A stretch of 64,000 nucleotides of DNA, taken from contig NZ_JARXIC010000022.1 in NCBI RefSeq assembly GCF_031127905.1, positions 1 to 64,000 of the forward strand, written 5' to 3'. Below, piece after piece: positions 55,828 through 64,000 of this stretch (its first letter is position 1; each line of letters starts with the position of its first letter). A program made the translations under genes and the position numbers. Under the pieces are notes generated by a model that was not told the origin of the DNA, made no database searches, and saw nothing but the letters and a program-made list of their open reading frames with translations. This DNA is from Thalassobacterium sedimentorum. GTDB taxonomy: Bacteria > Verrucomicrobiota > Verrucomicrobiia > Opitutales > Coraliomargaritaceae.

Positions 55828-56553
55828 ATGTCCATGCAACGTAAATTCAAGGTAACGACCACCATCACACAGTATATGTGGGCTTCCTCCCGTAGCGATG
55901 CGGAAAAGTTCCAGGAAGAGCTGATTAAAAAGGGAAAGCTGGATGTCATACGTCACGGTGAGACAGATGTAAAATACTGCTTCACGGGGGGGAAAGATTT
56001 CGTAGAGGCACCGGAGGATATTTCTCAAACACGTAATCCGATTCAAGAGCCGCGTCGTGGTGACTGGCTGGAGATTGAGCATGGTGATGTGAAGGCCTGC
56101 GCTTTGGTACGCCGTCTCACGCGTCGTAAAGTGTACTACTATGAGGCACTTTCCAAGACTGAGCGCTCTGTAGATCGCGATCGTTGGATTCAGTGGGCAT
56201 CTCAGCATCATATTCATCCTTCGTACGATGGCATCGTGCCACCTTTCATCGTGGACGAGGCCGTTGTCGCGCATGAAGAACGTGGTATGCTCGATGGCTT
56301 TAATGCCACACCTGATTCCTCTCTCATCCTTGAGATTCTGGATAAGTATGGTTATGTACCAGATGACTATGAAGTGGAGAACGGCTACTGGGCGGAAATT
56401 TACATTGATAATGCTATTTCTGAGAAAATTCTTTCCAGCCAACAAGAGCCTGCGCTTCGCACAGGCACAGACGGCGATCAGGAGTTCGGTGATTTTTCAG
56501 TGGGCTTCTCTGAAGAGTTACCCACAATGGACGAATTCGACTCAAAATTCTAA
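55828..56553 (+). CDS. Protein of unknown function, 241 aa
   Basis: I place the start at the ATG of MSMQRKFKV, 49 bases after the kinase-like gene; the frame stays open further upstream within that gene but is not protein-like there. It is a soluble, acidic protein with the segments TITQYMWASSRSDAEKF, KYCFTGGKDFVEAP, RRGDWLEIEHGDVKACALV and SLILEILDKYGYVPDDYE. No domain is recognised. It shares a transcript with the kinase-like gene and precedes the ParA-type ATPase by 55 bases. Confidence 0.8.
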   Translation: MSMQRKFKVTTTITQYMWASSRSDAEKFQEELIKKGKLDVIRHGETDVKYCFTGGKDFVEAPEDISQTRNPIQEPRRGDWLEIEHGDVKACALVRRLTRRKVYYYEALSKTERSVDRDRWIQWASQHHIHPSYDGIVPPFIVDEAVVAHEERGMLDGFNATPDSSLILEILDKYGYVPDDYEVENGYWAEIYIDNAISEKILSSQQEPALRTGTDGDQEFGDFSVGFSEELPTMDEFDSKF

Positions 56554-56608
56554 GTGATCGATTCTTTGATACAGATCACGATATTCAATACACCGAGAGG
56601 TTAAAATT

Positions 56609-57544
56609 ATGGCACGTAAGCTCGCATTTATTAACTACAAAGGTGGGGTGGGAAAAACCTCACTCATCGTCAACGTAGCCGCATGTCTTGCGCAACGTGG
56701 CAAACGCGTATTACTCTGTGATCTCGACACCCAGTCGAATTCCAGTATCTGGCTCCTACGCATTGAGCGTTGGAACCGCATTAATATGGAGAAACGTGGT
56801 TCGGTTTATTCGATCTTCGATCCAGGTGATGAACGTATTAAAGACATCATTGTTAAAGACGTGGTCCGAGATAACCAGGGCAATGCACAGTTGCCGGGGT
56901 TGGATTTATTGCCGACGACCTTCAATTTAATCGATATTGAGAATGAATATAAGATCGATCCGCAGAATCCACATTATCTGATCTTTAATGAGCAGATTCG
57001 TGAGGTTGAAGATGATTACGATTTTATTCTCTACGATTGCCCGCCAAATATTCTGAATGCCTCACAATTGGGTATCTTCAGTGCTGATGAGCTTTATGTG
57101 CCAGCAAATCCGGATGCACTTTCGCTGATTGGTTTTACGCTGATGATTGAGAAGCTACTCTTGTTTTATCGTCGTTCCGCTGGATTCCGTGTGCCGGAAA
57201 TGGGGAATTTTGCTCGTGTATCCGGTGTGATCTTTAATTCGATTAAGGCAAATGTGGATATTGGAGTGCCCAAAATGCGCATGCAACTCCGCTTGAATCA
57301 ATTTAAGAAGCAGCGCTTGGTTTCCAATGAAGCGAAGATTTACGAGGCCTGTGTGCGTGATGCTACCATTGTTCGTCGTGCAGTGACACTGGGCTTGCCT
57401 GTGTGTTTGGTCGAGAGTCGTGAAGTCGCGGAGGGAGTTGGTAAGGACTACAATGACTTGGCCGAGGAAATTCTCGCACATAATGTTAATGCAATCGCCA
57501 AAGCGAATAGTAGTGCCGGGACGAGCATGGCAAGCGCGTCATAG
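56609..57544 (+). CDS. Orphan ParA/Soj-family ATPase, 311 aa
   Basis: A deviant Walker A ATPase: KGGVGKTSL at residues 11-19 with both signature lysines, the Walker A' VLLCDLDTQSN, and the Walker B YDFILYDCPPN. It dimerises with ATP and binds DNA non-specifically in most relatives, positioning plasmids, chromosome origins, chemoreceptors or other cargo. The GAGAGG ribosome binding site is at 56595-56600. No ParB follows; instead an unknown 343-aa protein comes next, so the cargo could be something other than DNA. The longer inserts around residues 50-100 set it apart from the chromosomal Soj type. Confidence 0.93.
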   Translation: MARKLAFINYKGGVGKTSLIVNVAACLAQRGKRVLLCDLDTQSNSSIWLLRIERWNRINMEKRGSVYSIFDPGDERIKDIIVKDVVRDNQGNAQLPGLDLLPTTFNLIDIENEYKIDPQNPHYLIFNEQIREVEDDYDFILYDCPPNILNASQLGIFSADELYVPANPDALSLIGFTLMIEKLLLFYRRSAGFRVPEMGNFARVSGVIFNSIKANVDIGVPKMRMQLRLNQFKKQRLVSNEAKIYEACVRDATIVRRAVTLGLPVCLVESREVAEGVGKDYNDLAEEILAHNVNAIAKANSSAGTSMASAS

Positions 57545-57585
57545 AGACAACAGTTCTTGGTGCGACGATAGTTATTAGCGATTGA

Positions 57586-58617
57586 ATGAGCGAAGATAAG
57601 ACAAAGCAAGGGCATGGTTTGAATGTCGTCGAAGAGCTGGCAGCACGCTGGGATAAGGCTTCCTATCGGGCTCAAGGCTCACCCTTTGAGGATTTAAGTG
57701 TTTCGGCATTGGCTAAGAATACCGGCACCCGGGCATGGTCACGAGTGGGTGGTTCTGTCAAAGGCGATACCATTGCTCGCTACATATACTTAAGTTTTGA
57801 AGAATTGATTGAAGTGGAGAAGCTTGATTTGAGAGCGGCGACTCAGCTTTTGGAGATTTGTGAAGCCACCTTTCTGTTTGAGGAAGAGTGTAATGAGCTC
57901 GGTTCTTTTGAAGGAATTGATGGTCAAGCTTATCAGCAGCGGATGCGCTTTGTGGAAGAGTTTGGGCTCTATCAAGATTATCCAGTAGCTTTAGCTAATT
58001 TGGATGTGGATTTGCGCGAACTGTGTGCGGCCGAAGAAATTATCACCTTTGTAGATTTGATGGAATTTCTCGACCGTCTTTCCGACAAGGCTTGGATTGG
58101 TGGCAGTTATCGTAATCTGCAGAATGTGTTTGCTCACGGTGATGAAAAGGGCTTAACACGTTTTTTTCCTTACCGTCTGGGGCATCGAGGCTTTCATCTG
58201 CCGGAGGCACTGTCTTTTATTCTTAATCGTATTAAACAGCATGAACTGAATTCGGTTTTTGAATATCATGAACGTCGTCGGAAACGTACTCGATTGTCGA
58301 GTAAGCGAATGGAGATGCCTTCAGTTGTGGAGAATCGTCTGATGCCAGAGGTGATTAAATGCTTACATTATTTTTGCAGCCATCAACCGCGCCTATTGAT
58401 TCGTTTGCATGATTCGGCTTATTTGTGTCGTGAGTTGATGTACTTAAATGATCCGCAAACTGAAGGGGTGTTGCACTGGCTCATCCATTTGACCTTAGGT
58501 ATTTTTCGACCACCGCAAGAAGCTGATATCGATGAAGAATTGAAAAAGTTAACAATTCCGCAGGATTCTGCTCTATTAAAAGATTTAAGTGATCTATTAA
58601 AAGAAGAGGCAGGATGA
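57586..58617 (+). CDS. Protein of unknown function downstream of ParA, 343 aa
   Basis: A soluble, largely helical protein. It has ELAARWDKASYRAQGSPF near the N-terminus, FEELIEVEKLDLRAATQLLE and LHWLIHLTLGIFRPPQEADI towards the end, and a basic patch (ERRRKRTRLSSKR). It carries no ParB nuclease motif or recognisable helix-turn-helix. The position directly after the ParA gene (41 bases) makes it the first candidate for a partner or cargo adaptor of the ATPase. Confidence 0.8.
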   Translation: MSEDKTKQGHGLNVVEELAARWDKASYRAQGSPFEDLSVSALAKNTGTRAWSRVGGSVKGDTIARYIYLSFEELIEVEKLDLRAATQLLEICEATFLFEEECNELGSFEGIDGQAYQQRMRFVEEFGLYQDYPVALANLDVDLRELCAAEEIITFVDLMEFLDRLSDKAWIGGSYRNLQNVFAHGDEKGLTRFFPYRLGHRGFHLPEALSFILNRIKQHELNSVFEYHERRRKRTRLSSKRMEMPSVVENRLMPEVIKCLHYFCSHQPRLLIRLHDSAYLCRELMYLNDPQTEGVLHWLIHLTLGIFRPPQEADIDEELKKLTIPQDSALLKDLSDLLKEEAG

Positions 58618-58658
58618 GTTGTGGTATTATTCCTGACTATAAGCTAGGTTGAAGTGTG

Positions 58659-58871
58659 ATGGACTGTGAGCAATTAAAAGCGGATTTAGAATGTATTAGT
58701 GGCCATCGCCCTTTCGCGGCAGGCGAAAGCATGCTTGTTGTGCTTCAGCGACTGGATGCCGCGACGACAGCGTCATTTACGCCAGCGAGGCTGAAGCACT
58801 ATCTTTCGCAGCGCAGTTACGTAAAAGCATTAGCTTGGTTAAATGATCCTTCAATGCCCCATAAAGTATGA
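58659..58871 (+). CDS. Small protein of unknown function, 70 aa
   Basis: A compact, soluble protein with Leu/Ala-rich helices (LKADLECISGHRPF, LVVLQRLDAATTASF, LKHYLSQRSYVKALAWLND). Its stop overlaps the start of the SUI1 gene in an ATGA, so the two are translationally coupled, which argues that it is real. An alternative GTG start lies one codon earlier. No domain is recognised. Confidence 0.65.
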   Translation: MDCEQLKADLECISGHRPFAAGESMLVVLQRLDAATTASFTPARLKHYLSQRSYVKALAWLNDPSMPHKV

Positions 58872-59266
58872 GTGCACGAAGAAATGATAAAATCTCCACT
58901 GACGGTGGCGATGCCTTTGGAGCTAACCCCTTTGGCGGACTGGATGCCGCAGGCTTGCCGGCGGGAGAGGTGCTGCCTCGAAGCGCCTCAGCTAAGAAAA
59001 AGTCAGTCAAGAGTCGATCAAAAGGGCGCGTTGAAATTCGTAGGGAAAAAGCAGGTCGAGGAGGGAAAACCGTGACTACACTAAAGGAATTTCCGACGCA
59101 TATTCCATTGAGTACTTTGGAGGCGATGACTTTTGAGCTAAAAAAAATATGCGCCTGTGGGGGCACTTTAAAAGGACGAATTATTGAATTACAGGGAGAT
59201 GTCTGTGAGCGTGTTTGCGTTGAATTAAACGCCCGTGGCTATCAAGCGGTTCGTGCCGGAGGTTAA
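58868..59266 (+). CDS. SUI1/eIF1-like (YciH) translation factor, 132 aa
   Basis: The C-terminal 85 residues are a SUI1 domain: VEIRREKAGRGGKTVTTLKEF, shown here in part as RREKAGRGGKTVTTL, then KKICACGGTLKGRIIELQGD and ARGYQAVRAGG. Bacterial homologues (YciH) resemble eukaryotic eIF1 and are thought to influence start-codon fidelity. The first 45 residues are a basic, Gly/Ser/Lys-rich leader. It overlaps the preceding small gene by four bases and closes the seven-gene cluster, ahead of a bidirectional terminator. Confidence 0.93.
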   Translation: MSARRNDKISTDGGDAFGANPFGGLDAAGLPAGEVLPRSASAKKKSVKSRSKGRVEIRREKAGRGGKTVTTLKEFPTHIPLSTLEAMTFELKKICACGGTLKGRIIELQGDVCERVCVELNARGYQAVRAGG

Positions 59267-59325
59267 GTCTGACTGGTGGACACTTGTCTGGTATTGCTAT
59301 GGTCGCACTGACGTCTCGTATCAGC

Positions 59326-59362
59326 AAAAAAGCCCTTCCGTATTTACGGAAGGGCTTTTGTT
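59326..59362. terminator. Bidirectional terminator between SUI1 and ppdK
   Basis: AAAAAGCCCTTCCG and CGGAAGGGCTTTT form a long stem with a six-base TATTTA loop. There is a T run on the plus side and a matching A run on the left, so it can end both convergent transcripts. Confidence 0.9.
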
Positions 59363-59390
59363 TATTAAGTGAACGTGAACTTAGTTCAGA

Positions 59391-62141
<2,751 letters not shown>

Positions 62142-62360
62142 AAGATTACGACCTTTTTGTGGATCGAGTTGTTATATGTTCGCTGCCAACGGCAACGAAG
62201 TTTGAGAAAGAACGTAGCAAAGACATTTCGCTCTGCCTGTCAATGGATTAGCATCTTGCCTGTATAAAGAATGCAGATCTGAATCGCACTGGTGTCTTAC
62301 ATTTTTAGTTTTCTGAAATAAAGTAAGATTGGAGTTTGCCCGAACTGTATGAAACCGAAT

Positions 62361-62365
62361 AGGAG
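62361..62365 (+). promoter_or_regulatory. Ribosome binding site deciding the tatC start
   Basis: AGGAG lies nine bases before the ATG at 62375. An earlier ATG at 62370 meets a TAA at once, so the chosen start is the only usable one. Confidence 0.6.
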
Positions 62366-62374
62366 TTTAATGTA

Positions 62375-63205
62375 ATGACAGAATATCTGGAACACGACGA
62401 TAATAAGGACGGCCAGCAAGAGGCCTCACTTGGCGAGGGTATGAGCTTTTTAGAGCATCTAGAGGACTTTCGCTGGACGGTCGGGCGAAGTTTATTGGCT
62501 TTCATTGTTGGGATTGCACTGGCCACATTTTTTATCGGTGACATTGCTCAGATCTTAAAATTTCCGATCGTCAGTGCTTATGGTTCCGCAGAATTAGCTG
62601 ATGAAAATTTAATTACCTATCGGCCGATGGGAGTGATTTCAGTTTTTATTCAAATCGCGTTTTTATCTGGGCTAACTTTATCCATGCCCTTTGTCTTATA
62701 TTTTTTAGCGGCCTTTGTGGCCCCCGGGCTAACTGATAAAGAACGCAAGGTACTGCGACCTGCTTGTTTTGCGGCATTTATACTCTTTGTTTCTGGAGTT
62801 GCGTTTGCGTTTTTTCTGATTCTGCCACTCACTCTGGCATTTTCTGTGCAGCTGAACATGTACTTCGGTTTTGATCTGTTGTGGGCCGCTTCTGAATACT
62901 ACAGCATGGTGGTTTGGTTCTCGCTCATGACGGGGGCATTTTTTCAGTTTCCGCTGATCATTGTAATTTTGGTATATTTGGGAGTGATTCCAGTGGAAAA
63001 ATTACGTTCAATCCGTCGCGCAGTGTTTGTGGGCTTGATGGTCTTTTCGGCGTTCCTGACGCCGGGAGGGGATTTCGTCTCCTTGCCTTTGACGACTGGA
63101 TTCATGTATGCGCTATACGAATTGGCCATCTGGGTCGGCGGGCGTGTGGAGAAGAAGAAAAAGGCCGAGGAGCTTGCGGATTGGGACGACGAGGTGGGTG
63201 AGTGA
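62375..63205 (+). CDS. tatC: Sec-independent translocase subunit TatC, 276 aa
   Basis: The membrane receptor of the twin-arginine system that exports folded proteins. The conserved opening [12 protein letters not shown], six hydrophobic helices and the closing ADVLTP-like segment [14 protein letters not shown] are present. A 25-residue acidic N-terminal extension precedes it, and the C-terminus is rich in Lys and Glu. No tatA or tatB is nearby. Length is close to the family norm. Confidence 0.95.
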   Translation: MTEYLEHDDNKDGQQEASLGEGMSFLEHLEDFRWTVGRSLLAFIVGIALATFFIGDIAQILKFPIVSAYGSAELADENLITYRPMGVISVFIQIAFLSGLTLSMPFVLYFLAAFVAPGLTDKERKVLRPACFAAFILFVSGVAFAFFLILPLTLAFSVQLNMYFGFDLLWAASEYYSMVVWFSLMTGAFFQFPLIIVILVYLGVIPVEKLRSIRRAVFVGLMVFSAFLTPGGDFVSLPLTTGFMYALYELAIWVGGRVEKKKKAEELADWDDEVGE

Positions 63206-63263
63206 GGTCTTCACATTCCCGAAGATTGCTACGAACATTTTGGAAATGGCGGCGAACCTAAAA

Positions 63264-63291
63264 AAGAGGCCGTCCAAATGGACGGCCTCTT
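63264..63291. terminator. Terminator between tatC and a small membrane protein
   Basis: The perfect 12-bp stem AAGAGGCCGTCC / GGACGGCCTCTT has a four-base AAAT loop. A run of A on its left gives a T run on the minus strand, so it mainly ends the minus-strand gene; on the plus side only TTAAAA follows. Confidence 0.85.
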
Positions 63292-63329
63292 AAAAGGATG
63301 GCTTTAAAGCCAGAAATAATGGGTACTGC

Positions 63330-63578
63330 TTACTTCGAGGCTTGTTTTTGCTTTTTTTGGTCCATCAATACGACCATGAACATATGGTAGGAGAACCAGA
63401 ACACTGCAGCAATTGGGACGGCAGTTAAGCAGGCTTGTAGTTGCGCGATCGTCGCATCTGGAGAAAAGGTGAAGGGAACCAGCAGAAACGACATCATAAT
63501 AAACACGAGTAGTGTAAGCACTAATCCAAGTATTATATGAAAAGGTGTGAGTAGTTTTTGGTAAGCAGCGTTTTCCAT
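63330..63578 (-). CDS. Small membrane protein, 82 aa
   Basis: Two hydrophobic helices (about residues 14-33 and 48-69, IILGLVLTLLVFIMMSFLLV and AVPIAAVFWFSYHMFMVVLM) with a short loop between and a basic C-terminus (DQKKQKQASK). I chose the ATG of MENAAYQKLL; the frame extends seven codons to a GTG. No family is recognised. It lies beside a good terminator, which supports a real transcript. Confidence 0.6.
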   Translation of the reverse strand: MENAAYQKLLTPFHIILGLVLTLLVFIMMSFLLVPFTFSPDATIAQLQACLTAVPIAAVFWFSYHMFMVVLMDQKKQKQASK

Positions 63579-63748
63579 TTGGCTTAGAAACAATTGCACT
63601 GACAGCGGCTGTCAAAGCGAAAGTTTCCTGAATTTGCGCAGAGAGGCATTTTTTGCCAAGCGGGCGATGCTTGTTTGGCAATTATTGTAGGTACGATTGA
63701 AGAGGCACGGGAGGTGTATATTCTTGGGCAGCTTTTGCCTGGTGTAGG

Positions 63749-64000
63749 TCAGGATACCTGTGTGCGTTTGAGTCCGAGTAGAAATTCGCGATTGCCGTCT
63801 GTGCCCTTGATGGGTGAATCCATGGTGCCAATCAGCGTCGCACCGGGGAGTTGGCTGAGTGCAAATTCTTTAATTTGTTCCAGCACGCGTTGGTGAATGG
63901 TTTCGTCACGAATAATGCCACGACCTGCATCCACTTCGTGTTTCTCCGCCTCAAATTGTGGTTTTACCAATGCGATCAGGCAGCCATCAGTTTCGAGAAA
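63749..64000 (-). CDS. tlyA: TlyA-type rRNA 2'-O-methyltransferase, C-terminal part (partial)
   Basis: The last 83 codons of a gene that continues past the right edge. The segment [20 protein letters not shown], shown here in part as LVKPQFEA, then [17 protein letters not shown] and [18 protein letters not shown] are the diagnostic C-terminal motifs of the TlyA/hemolysin A family. These enzymes methylate ribose in 16S and 23S rRNA. The N-terminal S4 domain and SAM-binding motif lie outside the window. Confidence 0.9.
   Translation of the reverse strand, partial: FLETDGCLIALVKPQFEAEKHEVDAGRGIIRDETIHQRVLEQIKEFALSQLPGATLIGTMDSPIKGTDGNREFLLGLKRTQVS

Noticed and set aside
55816-56445. Open frame of 209 codons on the minus strand
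   Set aside because: It lies fully antisense to the 241-aa gene of the pseudokinase cluster, has no ribosome binding site and no domain pattern; it is a shadow of the real gene.

Overview
The window looks like chromosomal DNA of a marine, heterotrophic Verrucomicrobiota bacterium of the Opitutales/Puniceicoccaceae type. This is inferred, not proven. The grounds are a PEP-CTERM protein, a type I sulfatase beside glycan-degrading genes without SusC/SusD, giant secreted proteins with calcium-binding spacers, the long insert-bearing form of IspG, GTP-dependent PEP carboxykinase, PPDK, and no plasmid or phage backbone genes.

Layout. 0-3 kb: tail of an unidentified protein, an initiator-like tRNA-Met, a conserved protein of unknown role and a spermidine-synthase-like methyltransferase. 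3-6 kb (minus): a sugar-nucleotide dehydratase/aminotransferase pair for surface glycans. 6-17 kb: core genes (pckG, a topoisomerase IV A-like subunit, a CNNM-type membrane protein, ispG, a DUF445 protein, two identical tRNA-Gln genes, purH). 17-30.6 kb: a methyltransferase, then three consecutive genes for very large exported proteins (1865, about 1140 and 1145 aa) with no recognisable enzyme domain. 30.6-33 kb: a decayed junction with a frameshifted beta-helix fragment, an intact lipoprotein gene and a broken DEAD-box helicase.

33-46.4 kb: a carbohydrate-use region. It holds an IclR regulator coupled to a sulfatase, a LacI regulator, a PEP-CTERM protein, a pyruvyl-transferase-family protein coupled to an exported clan-A glycosidase, a beta-propeller protein resembling oligogalacturonate lyase, a GPH symporter, a GH2 beta-glucuronidase and an esterase. 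Together they suggest use of a sulfated or acylated, glucuronate-containing glycan: cleavage outside or at the envelope, sodium- or proton-coupled uptake, and release of glucuronate inside. A carbonic anhydrase sits among them and is probably unrelated. A short pilin-like remnant lies inside the region.

46.5-53 kb: housekeeping genes (receiver-only response regulator, apt, 2-hydroxyacid dehydrogenase, peroxiredoxin-like protein, HAD phosphatase) and a minus-strand operon of uracil-DNA glycosylase, class III cyclase and DUF695 protein. 53.3-59.3 kb: a seven-gene plus-strand cluster: a seven-helix membrane protein with long Pro/Lys tails, a protein kinase that has lost several catalytic residues, an unknown protein, an orphan ParA-type ATPase, two unknown proteins and a SUI1/eIF1-like factor. 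This cluster is the best candidate for an undescribed system. 59.3-64 kb: PPDK with a lysine/alanine-rich N-terminal tail, TatC, a small membrane protein and the C-terminus of TlyA.
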